DNA from: Candidatus Schekmanbacteria bacterium RIFCSPLOWO2_02_FULL_38_14
GTDB taxonomy: Bacteria; Schekmanbacteria; GWA2-38-11
Length of the DNA: 64,000 nucleotides
Direction: 5' to 3'
Assembly: GCA_001790855.1 (NCBI GenBank)
Contig: MGDH01000038.1
Span: forward strand, 31,133-95,132
Every line of letters begins with the position of its first letter. Position 1 is the first letter of the stretch. The notes under the pieces were generated by a model. It saw only the letters and a list, made by a program, of their open reading frames with translations, had not been told where the DNA came from and searched no databases. A program made the position numbers and the translations under genes. This document shows, piece after piece, positions 1 to 6,756 of this stretch.

Positions 1-2137
1 TCAGTCCTTTTGTTTTTGCATCCCTTGCTGAAGCAATAAGTTTTCTGATGTCATCATAGGCCTTTATGTAGGTTACAGGATTTGACCTTACTGACCTTCC
101 GATTGGCGACTGGTCCATCAGTATGATGTCATCTACAAGCTCTGTCCCTTCAATAAAATCAAACCCTCCGGCATCCTGTTCCTGCGAGTGGAGAGGCAGC
201 GGAGTTTTTTTTGCTTTTTTGCTTAGTGTTTTGAATCCTGCATAGAGAACATCATCCAGAAGTGTTGATTTTCCTGAGCCTGAAACCCCGGTTATGCAGG
301 TGAGAACGCCAAGGGGAATACTGACGTTGAGATTTTTTAAATTATTTTTGCGCGCATTGCGAATCTGCAAGAACCCCTTTGGATTTCTCCTGATGGATTT
401 AAAGTCCGTCAGATTCCCATGCTTTAAGAATCTGGCGGTCAGCGACTCTTTTGAGTTCAGGAGGTTGTCAAGGTTTCCTTCAAATACAACTTCTCCTCCA
501 AGCTGCCCTGCTCCGGGTCCCAAATCAATGATTTTATCAGCTCCTTTGATTATGGTCCTGTCGTGCTCAACAACAACAACTGTATTGCCGCTCTCCTGCA
601 GGCTTTTTAAAATATTGAGCAGCCTTGTGCTGTCTCTTGCGTGGAGTCCAACAGTGGGTTCATCAAGGACATAGAGTGTATCTGTCAGGGATGAGCCAAG
701 GGCTGAGGCAAGGCTAATCCTCTGCATCTCTCCGCCGCTTAATGTCCTTGTCTGCCTGTCAAGAGTGAGGTATCCAAGCCCGACATCCTTTAAGTATTTA
801 AGGCGTGATTTTATTTCTTTTATTACAGTTTTTCCTGTTTCATATTCGTGGTTGCTTATTGTAAGATAGTTAAAAAATATTCCAAGGTCACTTATGCTCA
901 TCTGGCTTAGTTCAGAAATGTCTTTTCCTACGAATTTTATATTCAAGGCTTCTTTTCTAAGCCTTTTACCATTGCACGCTTCACACAAAGTATAGCTTCT
1001 GTACTTTGCAAGCATAACCCTGACATGGATTTTGTATTTCTTGCTTTCAAACCAGTCAAAAAAACCTTTTACTCCAACAAAATCGCCTGCGCCATTTATG
1101 ATTAAATCTTTTTCTTTTTCTGTTAAGTCCCTGAATGGCTTATCAAGGGGAATTCTGTGTCTTTTTGCAGCTTTCTCAAGGTCATGATACATTTTCTGAT
1201 ATGATGGAGTATTCCAGACTGCTATTGCGCCTTCTTTTATGGAAAGGTTTTTATCAGGAATGACTTTGTCAATATCTATCCCTGTTACCCTTCCAAAACC
1301 GTGGCAGACCTGACAGGCTCCGAGAGGGCTGTTAAAAGAAAAAAGAAGCGGCTCAGGTTTCATGAAGCTTTTGTTGCATACAGTACAATTAAATGATGAG
1401 TCAAAGTTTATTCTTTCATTTTCGTGTACAATTACAGAGGCTTTTCCCAGTCCAATTTTAAATGCGGTTTCAAGCGATTCATTCAGTCTCGTAAAGGAAT
1501 TTTCATTAACTTCAATCCTGTCTATGAGGATATCTGTTTTTCCCTTTTTTTCAGAAACGCTGTATTCATCCTCCTCAAGGTTAATGAATCTGCCTTCTTC
1601 ATATACACGGTAAAATCCCTGTTTTATCAGTTCATCTTTTATTGTTTCAAAAAGCCTTTCATCTTCTGTTCTTAACGTGGAAACAATCAGAATCCTTGTT
1701 CCGTGGCAGGTATCAAAAAGATATTTTGCAGCGCTTTCGGGGTTATCTTTTTTAACTTCAATGCTGCACTCAGGGCAGAAGGTCCTGCCTGTTTTTGCAT
1801 AGAGAAGCCTTAGATAATCATTCAGTTCAGTTGCAGTTCCAACAGTTGACCTTGCATTCTTCACGCTGTTTTTCTGCTCAAGCGCAATTGCAGGCTGGAT
1901 ATGGTTTATGTAATCAACGTCAGGCCTCTCCATCCTTTCAAGAAACAGCCTTGCATATGTTGACATTGACTCAACGTACCTCCTCTGTCCTTCTGCATAT
2001 AGGGTATCAAAAGCAAGGCTTGATTTTCCTGAGCCTGAAACCCCGGTTATGACTGTTAGCTTTCCTGTTGGTATGGTGCAATTTAGGCTTTTGAGATTGT
2101 TTGTCCTTGCACCGGTTATTTCTATTTGTTTATCCAT
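1..2137 (-). CDS. uvrA: Excinuclease ABC subunit A (partial, C-terminus beyond window)
   Basis: DNA-damage recognition ATPase of nucleotide excision repair, acting with UvrB and UvrC in the cytoplasm. Translation from the ATG at 2137 begins MDKQIEITGARTNNLKSLN and contains a first Walker A (GVSGSGKSSLAFDTLYAEG, residues near 32-50), zinc-binding Cys pairs (CPEC, CTVC, CQVC), an ABC signature (LSGGEMQRISLA), Walker B (VLDEPTVGLH), a switch His (VVEHD) and a second Walker A (GVSGSGKSTLLDDVLY). About 712 residues lie in the window; the family is about 940, so roughly the last quarter is missing off the left edge. Several Met-starting frames opposite this gene are antisense shadows. The upstream 100 bp is AT-rich repeat. 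Confidence 0.97.
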   Translation of the reverse strand, partial: MDKQIEITGARTNNLKSLNCTIPTGKLTVITGVSGSGKSSLAFDTLYAEGQRRYVESMSTYARLFLERMERPDVDYINHIQPAIALEQKNSVKNARSTVGTATELNDYLRLLYAKTGRTFCPECSIEVKKDNPESAAKYLFDTCHGTRILIVSTLRTEDERLFETIKDELIKQGFYRVYEEGRFINLEEDEYSVSEKKGKTDILIDRIEVNENSFTRLNESLETAFKIGLGKASVIVHENERINFDSSFNCTVCNKSFMKPEPLLFSFNSPLGACQVCHGFGRVTGIDIDKVIPDKNLSIKEGAIAVWNTPSYQKMYHDLEKAAKRHRIPLDKPFRDLTEKEKDLIINGAGDFVGVKGFFDWFESKKYKIHVRVMLAKYRSYTLCEACNGKRLRKEALNIKFVGKDISELSQMSISDLGIFFNYLTISNHEYETGKTVIKEIKSRLKYLKDVGLGYLTLDRQTRTLSGGEMQRISLASALGSSLTDTLYVLDEPTVGLHARDSTRLLNILKSLQESGNTVVVVEHDRTIIKGADKIIDLGPGAGQLGGEVVFEGNLDNLLNSKESLTARFLKHGNLTDFKSIRRNPKGFLQIRNARKNNLKNLNVSIPLGVLTCITGVSGSGKSTLLDDVLYAGFKTLSKKAKKTPLPLHSQEQDAGGFDFIEGTELVDDIILMDQSPIGRSVRSNPVTYIKAYDDIRKLIASARDAKTKGL

Positions 2138-2241
2138 TTTTATCAAATCTCAAATTCCAAACTCCAAACAAATTCAAGATGCAAATAAGCAAAACAGCCA
2201 TAAGTAATAAGCAGAAAAGTATTGAAGTATCATTCTTATAT
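2138..2241. repeat. AT-rich CAAA-type intergenic repeat, partial
   Basis: The gap between uvrA and the lipoprotein gene holds tandem-like CAAATCTCAAATTCCAAAC words, the same vocabulary as the longer inverted repeats at 3321, 31950, 35040, 38020 and 60820. Only one arm is recognisable here. Confidence 0.45.
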
Positions 2242-2886
2242 TTACGGTATTGTTTCAACAATTTTCATGCAAAGTTCGTTGGCATTTCTGGCAAACTCAG
2301 CTTCATTCAGATAATAATTCCACAGGGATGTCACAGGGCCTGTTGCAAGGCTTAAAACAGTAGTAATCATATTAGAATATGTTATTCCGGGGAATGTCCC
2401 TCCGTAGGTTGTAATTTTATGTTCAGCAGCCCAGAGGGTTTTTCCTGTCCTGGTGTCTTTCATTTCAACAAAAAGCCCTACAGTTTTAGAGGCATAAAAA
2501 AACATCCATTTTTTTTTGTAATAAGTTACCTTTCCGTAAATTAATGCATCTGCCTCCAGCATCTTTCCAATTTCTTCTGGATGAGGGCTTCTAAGGGGAG
2601 AAGGGTTTTTTATGCGGTTTTTTTTTAACTCAGAATCCACCTTGAAAATTTCGACATCAATGAATTTCTTTGGACTGAACTGGGCATAAAAGATTTTTCT
2701 TAAAACATCAGAGGCTTCAGGATTATCTGAAAAATTTTCAAAAGGAAGGATTGCTACTATTTTCGGAGAGGCTTTTTTAAAGTAGGCTGATACATCGTAT
2801 GTGACATCAAAAAGATTGGTGAAAACAGAGCACGATGCAAGGGATACTGCCAAAAAAATTATTAAAAAAACTTTTTTCAGGTTCAT
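2242..2886 (-). CDS. GNA1162-like (DUF799-type) putative lipoprotein
   Basis: Predicted outer-membrane or periplasmic lipoprotein. The ATG at 2886 gives MNLKKVFLIIFLAVSLASC, a signal peptide ending in a lipobox (LASC), so Cys19 would be lipidated. The mature part (about 195 aa) has a KIVAILPFENFSDNPEA segment and a LEADALIYGKVTYYKKKW segment typical of the GNA1162/CsgG-like lipoprotein group that assembles envelope structures. A longer reading from a TTG at 2925 exists, but that TTG is the -35 box of a good sigma70-type promoter, so I reject it. The gene stands alone between uvrA and a divergent thioredoxin-like gene. Family assignment is from motif resemblance; function unknown. Confidence 0.7.
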   Translation of the reverse strand: MNLKKVFLIIFLAVSLASCSVFTNLFDVTYDVSAYFKKASPKIVAILPFENFSDNPEASDVLRKIFYAQFSPKKFIDVEIFKVDSELKKNRIKNPSPLRSPHPEEIGKMLEADALIYGKVTYYKKKWMFFYASKTVGLFVEMKDTRTGKTLWAAEHKITTYGGTFPGITYSNMITTVLSLATGPVTSLWNYYLNEAEFARNANELCMKIVETIP

Positions 2887-2896
2887 ATTTTTTAAA

Positions 2897-2925
2897 ACTA
2901 TAATTGGCAAAGAATATAATGTCAA
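2897..2925 (-). promoter_or_regulatory. Sigma70-type promoter, near-leaderless
   Basis: On the minus strand TTGACA (2925-2920), a 17-bp spacer and TATAGT (2902-2897) lie directly upstream of the lipoprotein ATG at 2886. Transcription starting 6-8 nt past the -10 would give a leader of only about 3-5 nt. No Shine-Dalgarno sequence lies in the interval, consistent with leaderless translation. Confidence 0.55.
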
Positions 2926-2992
2926 ATTTAGCTTGATTTAATAATAATGTTTTTCTAATATTTGAAAACTATTTATTCAGGAGGGTTGAAAG

Positions 2993-3313
2993 ATGAATTA
3001 TGACGGTATCCTCTTTTTGCTCAGGAACGACAAAAAGTTCTGTCCAAACTGCGAAGAACTTCGTTCTATCTGGCTTCAGAATAACCTTTCAAAAAAAATA
3101 GAGATAAAGCATATTGACTGGGAAGACAGGTCTGAGGTAATCAAAGCTCTTGGAGAAAAAGGGTGTCCTCAGTTTCAGATTCTGACAGATGATAAGATTC
3201 CTGGCATAGAGGTAAAAGAATACAACAGGAACCGTTATCTTACCAGTGTATACGATATCTCCCTGTGGTGGAATAAAAAGTACGGAGCTCCTGTAAGGGC
3301 GAGCAAGGAATAG
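2993..3313 (+). CDS. Thioredoxin/glutaredoxin-fold protein with CPNC motif
   Basis: Small (106 aa) cytoplasmic protein with no signal peptide. Residues 17-20 are CPNC, a CxxC redox motif, followed by an amphipathic helix and a KGCPQFQIL segment whose Pro could be the cis-Pro of a thioredoxin fold. The pattern is closer to glutaredoxin-like proteins than to thioredoxin itself, which has WCGPC. A strong Shine-Dalgarno (CAGGAGGG) precedes the ATG at 2993. It is probably a thiol-disulfide oxidoreductase or reductant donor; the partner is not evident. Downstream is a 140-bp AT-rich inverted repeat, so it is likely transcribed alone. Confidence 0.65.
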   Translation: MNYDGILFLLRNDKKFCPNCEELRSIWLQNNLSKKIEIKHIDWEDRSEVIKALGEKGCPQFQILTDDKIPGIEVKEYNRNRYLTSVYDISLWWNKKYGAPVRASKE

Positions 3314-3320
3314 GCTGTCT

Positions 3321-3437
3321 AATGCCAAATGTCAAAACTCAAAGCTCAAATGGAATCCAAAGCCTGACTGACCAAAATTTTCAGCATTTGGTTTTTGACA
3401 TTTGGATTTTATTGCATTGAGATTTGGCATTTGAAAT
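3321..3437. repeat. AT-rich CAAA-type inverted repeat
   Basis: Left arm contains GCCAAATGTCAAAACTC words; right arm contains the reverse-complement words (GGTTTTTGACATTTGG, GATTTGGCATTTG). The arms can pair into a long imperfect hairpin between two co-directional genes. Related copies lie at 31950, 35040, 38020 and 60820. Confidence 0.6.
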
Positions 3438-3460
3438 TTTTTAAACAAAAAGGAGAAATA

Positions 3461-4450
3461 ATGTATTCAAAAAAAATAGCCGGATGTTTTTTAATTCTAC
3501 TGTCGTTCATAATAATATTACCGCTTATTGCAGGCGCGGAAGAGAGGAAAAGTCCTGATAAGGTAATTCTGGCAGAAGTGGGCGATAAGAAAATAACCCT
3601 TCAGGACCTTAACAGTAAAATCTCTGAGCTGCCTCTTCAGTATAGAGGCTTTTTCTCTGACCCCGGGAAAAAGGAAACTTTTCTGAACTCACTTGTCCAG
3701 CAGATTGTTCTTGCTAAAAAAGCAAGGGAGCTAAAGATGGATCAGAAGCCGGAGATTTCTGAGAAGATAAATGATATTACCAATCAGATACTAAGCCAGG
3801 AACTGGTAAAAGAAGAAATTCTTAAAAAAAATAATATATCAGATGAAGAGATTAAGAAATATTATGGGAATAATGTTGATAAATACAGAGAGCCTGAAAG
3901 TGTAAAAGCAAGCCATATACTCATAAAGGTTGACGAGGATGCAGGCGAGGAGGCGAGAAGCAAATCTGAAGCAAAGGCAAAGGAGATTCTTGAGAAGGCA
4001 AAAAAGGGTGAGGATTTTGCTGCTCTTGCAAAGGAATTTTCTGAAGACACTGCAACAGGCAAAAGGGGTGGAGACCTTGGATTTTTCAACAAAGGAAGAA
4101 TGGTTAAAGAGTTTAATGATGTTGCCTTCAAATTAAAACCAGGCGAGATAAGCGATATTGTTAAAACAAGATTTGGATACCATATAATAAAAGTTGAAGG
4201 GAAAAAAAAAGAACACCAGAAGGCTTTAACAGAAGTAAAGTCTCAGATTAAAGAAACTTTATCAAGAGAAGCCCTGAGAAAGAAACTGGATGAATATACA
4301 AAAAAGCTTTATGAGGAATCAAAGGTTGTTATGCATCCGGAGCTTTTAAAGGCAGCGGAAAGTGAAGAAAAAGATATTGATGAGATAGAAGAAACGGATG
4401 AGGAAAGCGTTGATGAGGATGGTTCAGAGATGGAGTTTGAAGAGGATTAG
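3461..4450 (+). CDS. Periplasmic peptidyl-prolyl cis-trans isomerase (SurA/PpiC type)
   Basis: Envelope chaperone that isomerises prolyl bonds in secreted proteins. The start at 3461 (MYSKKIAGC...) follows AAGGAGAAATA; an upstream in-frame Met at 3395 lies in the repeat and has no ribosome site. Order of parts: signal peptide (1-26, AGA-like cleavage site), SurA_N-like helical domain (about 30-145), one PpiC parvulin domain (about 147-245; SHILIKVDE, GGDLGFFNKGRM and FGYHIIKVEG are diagnostic), then a very acidic tail (last 30 residues mostly Asp/Glu). Length 329 aa with one PPIase domain, versus two in E. coli SurA, so it is closer to PrsA/PpiC-like proteins. queF follows after 18 bp, probably in one transcript. 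Confidence 0.9.
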   Translation: MYSKKIAGCFLILLSFIIILPLIAGAEERKSPDKVILAEVGDKKITLQDLNSKISELPLQYRGFFSDPGKKETFLNSLVQQIVLAKKARELKMDQKPEISEKINDITNQILSQELVKEEILKKNNISDEEIKKYYGNNVDKYREPESVKASHILIKVDEDAGEEARSKSEAKAKEILEKAKKGEDFAALAKEFSEDTATGKRGGDLGFFNKGRMVKEFNDVAFKLKPGEISDIVKTRFGYHIIKVEGKKKEHQKALTEVKSQIKETLSREALRKKLDEYTKKLYEESKVVMHPELLKAAESEEKDIDEIEETDEESVDEDGSEMEFEED

Positions 4451-4468
4451 AGGGAGAAGAGTCCTGGA

Positions 4469-4849
4469 ATGAAATACGGGCAAAAGGCAATAAAGAGCGC
4501 AAAGCTTGAAATCTGGGATAACCCCAACCCTGAGAAGAGCTATGAGATTGAAATAGACTTTCCTGAGTTTACCTGTTTGTGCCCAAGGTCAGGTTATCCG
4601 GATTTTGCAACAATTAAGGTTAAATATATTCCTGACAAATATGTGGTTGAGTTAAAATCACTGAAACTGTATTTTAACAAATTCAGAAACCATTACATTT
4701 CCCACGAAGCTGTTGTAAATAAAATCTATGACCATCTCAGAAGAGCAATTAAGCCGAGATACATTGAAGTTGCGGGAGATTTTAATCCACGGGGAAATGT
4801 CAGAACAGTAATCCGCATATCTTCACAGGCTGATCGGGAATGTCATTGA
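4469..4849 (+). CDS. queF: NADPH-dependent 7-cyano-7-deazaguanine reductase
   Basis: Reduces preQ0 to preQ1 in queuosine synthesis. This is the short type-I (YkvM-like) form, 126 aa. Visible active-site region: [16 protein letters not shown] (catalytic Cys38 in the LCP context, Asp45 in PDFA) and the QueF signature [20 protein letters not shown] with the glutamate that binds the substrate. [13 protein letters not shown] near the C-terminus is also conserved. The ATG at 4469 follows GGAGAAGAG. No other queuosine genes are in the window. The location directly behind a periplasmic PPIase looks incidental. Confidence 0.93.
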   Translation: MKYGQKAIKSAKLEIWDNPNPEKSYEIEIDFPEFTCLCPRSGYPDFATIKVKYIPDKYVVELKSLKLYFNKFRNHYISHEAVVNKIYDHLRRAIKPRYIEVAGDFNPRGNVRTVIRISSQADRECH

Positions 4850-4865
4850 TGTGATGAGCAAAACG

Positions 4866-4970
4866 GTTGCGAGGCTTAACCGAAGCAAACTCAGAGCAGA
4901 TTCCTCGCTTTGCCCGGAACAGACTCCGCAATCTAATAAAAAATGTTGCAAATAAAGGGCTTGCCATATT
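4866..4970. repeat. Degenerate copy of the TGTCATTGCGAG repeat family
   Basis: Contains GTTGCGAGG, CCCGGAACAGACTCCGCAATCT and AAATAAAGGGCTTGCCA, matching the interior of the intact copy at 36864-37008 (CTCGGAACAGGCTCCGCAATCT, AAATAAAGGGATTGCCA). Both terminal inverted repeats are eroded. Confidence 0.6.
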
Positions 4971-5032
4971 AAGAAAATAAAATAAAGTTCAGAGTAAAGA
5001 ACTATTATATTACCTATAATGAAGGGTTTTAT

Positions 5033-5689
5033 ATGAAAATAAAATGGTATGGTCATTCTTCGTTTTTGATTACATCAAAAGATGGCACAAAAATCATAAT
5101 AGACCCTTATGAGCCCAAGGGTTATGATGGCGCCATAGGTTACGCTCCCATAAACGATATTGCTGATATTGCCCTTGCTTCACACGACCACGCTGACCAT
5201 GGGTATGTTCAGGGACTCAAAGGGACTCCGCAGGTAATCAATAAAGATGGAGAAACAAAGGCAAAGAATATAACCTTTAAAGGGGTACAGGCTTTTCATG
5301 ATACAGAAAAAGGAACTCAGAGAGGCGCTATATTAATTTTCAGATTTGAAGTTGACGGCATATCTGTTTGCCATCTTGGGGACCTTGGCGAGCCTCTTTC
5401 TGATAAACAGGTTGGAGAATTAAAACCAGTTGATATTCTTCTTATTCCTGTTGGCGGGTTCTTTACAATAGACTCAGAGGTTGTAACCCAGACTATTGAG
5501 AAATTAAAACCTGCAATTACAATACCGATGCACTATAAAACCAGCAAATGCGGATTCCCTCTTGCCTATGTTGACGAGTTTTTAAAGGACAAGAAAAAGG
5601 TCAGGAAGGCAGGAACTTCTGAAATTGAGCTCTCAAAAGCATCTCTTCCCTCAAGCCCTGAAATAGTCATTCTTGAGCATGCGCTTTAA
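5033..5689 (+). CDS. UPF0173-like metallo-beta-lactamase-fold hydrolase
   Basis: Soluble MBL-fold metal-dependent hydrolase, 218 aa. The N-terminus MKIKWYGHSSFLI and the metal motif SHDHADH (HxHxDH, near residues 50-56) are typical of the UPF0173/UlaG-like branch, as are the later GDLGEPL, VGGFFTID and TIPMHYKT segments that provide the remaining metal-binding Asp and His residues. The substrate is unknown; members near UlaG hydrolyse cyclic lactones or phosphodiesters, but this cannot be decided here. The gene follows a decayed repeat copy and precedes an independent promoter, so it is likely monocistronic. Confidence 0.88.
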   Translation: MKIKWYGHSSFLITSKDGTKIIIDPYEPKGYDGAIGYAPINDIADIALASHDHADHGYVQGLKGTPQVINKDGETKAKNITFKGVQAFHDTEKGTQRGAILIFRFEVDGISVCHLGDLGEPLSDKQVGELKPVDILLIPVGGFFTIDSEVVTQTIEKLKPAITIPMHYKTSKCGFPLAYVDEFLKDKKKVRKAGTSEIELSKASLPSSPEIVILEHAL

Positions 5690-5772
5690 AAAAACAAAAA
5701 AGAGAATCGTAGGGATGTTCCTTATGCAATAAGGCTTGAGGCATTGAGGAGAGAATTACAATAAAAAACCAT

Positions 5773-5801
5773 TTGACATAAATTATAATAAATCATAATA
5801 G
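5773..5801 (+). promoter_or_regulatory. Candidate promoter of the siroheme/ferredoxin gene
   Basis: TTGACA (5773-5778), 17-bp spacer, TAATAG (5796-5801), 35 bp upstream of the ATG at 5836; GGAG lies 10 bases before the ATG. The -10 box matches only partly, in an AT-rich background. Confidence 0.35.
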
Positions 5802-5835
5802 ATTAATAATTAATTTTAAGAAACGGAGATTATTT

Positions 5836-6741
5836 ATGGAGTGGGATTCCAAAGCTGTTGAGGCTTTTATACAGATGCCTTTGTCAGGACTTGCAAAATC
5901 AATGGCAAAGGTCTTTGCTGAAAAAAAGGCAAGGAAGAACAAGAGCAGCAAGGTTACAATGAAAGAAATTGAGGAAACAAAAAAGGTTTATTATGAGTCA
6001 GTTCCAGAAGTTGTCCGCCGTAAAGAGTGGGAGAAAAGAATTAAGGAAGGCGAAGCTGACCTGATGGAAAAAGTGGAAAAAGAGTCGAGAGAAATTCTTG
6101 CAACTGATGTTGACCTTTTTGATGTGGACCTCTGCCATGCCCAGTATTTCCGCTGTGGCTCCCAGATAGTTGAGGTGAGGGAGCTTAAGAAGGAAATTGA
6201 GGAAAAACTGAGGAAGCTTAATGTAACTGAAATGGTAGCTGATATGCTTCACGATAACGAAAGGATTCTTCCCCACCACAGGGTAACCTTCTCAGTATCT
6301 GCCTGCAGCAATGGCTGTACAGGACCAGAGACAAAGGAATTCGGGATTCACGGAGTCGCAAAACCAGTGGTAACTGACGCCGAGTGCACTGAGTGCTATG
6401 CCTGTGTCCTGAGATGCCCTGATAATGCGGTCATTGTCATGAATGGAAAACCAAAGATTGATTATGGTAAGTGCAAGATATGCGAAGCCTGCGTAAGAGC
6501 CTGCCCGCAGGGAGTTTTGAAAACAGATAAAAAAGGTTACAGGATTATGGTTGGCGGAAGCTTCGGAAGGCATCACAAAGTCGCCCATGAGCTTTTCAAG
6601 ATTGCAGATAAGGAGACTCTTTTTAAGGTGATTGATGCGGGGATAAAGGTTATCAGAGAGCAGGCAATTGGCGAGGAAAGCATAACAAGCATAGTTGATA
6701 GAGTTGGAGTAGCTCCGATTTTTGAAAAGATGTATAAATAG
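5836..6741 (+). CDS. PCP_red / sulfite-reductase-like / 2x[4Fe-4S] ferredoxin protein
   Basis: A three-part cytoplasmic iron-sulfur protein of 301 aa. Residues 1-55 resemble the PCP_red domain found at the end of light-independent protochlorophyllide reductase ChlB. Residues about 95-175 look like a nitrite/sulfite reductase Fe-S/siroheme half-domain: CHAQYFRC (Cx6C) followed by SACSNGCTGPETKEFGIHG (Cx3C). Residues about 180-235 form a bacterial ferredoxin with two clusters (CTECYACVLRCP and CKICEACVRACP). This resembles AsrC-type anaerobic sulfite reductase subunits and proteins named PCP reductase family in databases. No AsrA/AsrB partner is adjacent. It is probably a small redox enzyme or electron carrier; siroheme binding is inferred, not shown. 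Confidence 0.75.
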   Translation: MEWDSKAVEAFIQMPLSGLAKSMAKVFAEKKARKNKSSKVTMKEIEETKKVYYESVPEVVRRKEWEKRIKEGEADLMEKVEKESREILATDVDLFDVDLCHAQYFRCGSQIVEVRELKKEIEEKLRKLNVTEMVADMLHDNERILPHHRVTFSVSACSNGCTGPETKEFGIHGVAKPVVTDAECTECYACVLRCPDNAVIVMNGKPKIDYGKCKICEACVRACPQGVLKTDKKGYRIMVGGSFGRHHKVAHELFKIADKETLFKVIDAGIKVIREQAIGEESITSIVDRVGVAPIFEKMYK

Positions 6742-6755
6742 AAAAAGAGAACCGT
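6741..6755. repeat. Isolated half-site of the RAYT terminal repeat
   Basis: GAAAAAGAGAACCGT is identical over 15 bases to the reverse complement of the left terminal repeat of the RAYT element at 10355. It fills the 15-bp gap between two convergent stop codons. Confidence 0.6.
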
Positions 6756-6756
6756 T

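Noticed and set aside
294..674. 126-codon frame on the plus strand with a Met start
   Set aside because: It is antisense to uvrA, whose minus-strand frame has clear Walker and signature motifs; Ser/Leu-rich composition is typical of a shadow frame.
3395..3460. N-terminal extension of the PPIase
   Set aside because: The added residues come from an AT-rich intergenic repeat; AAGGAGAAATA sits before ATG 3461.
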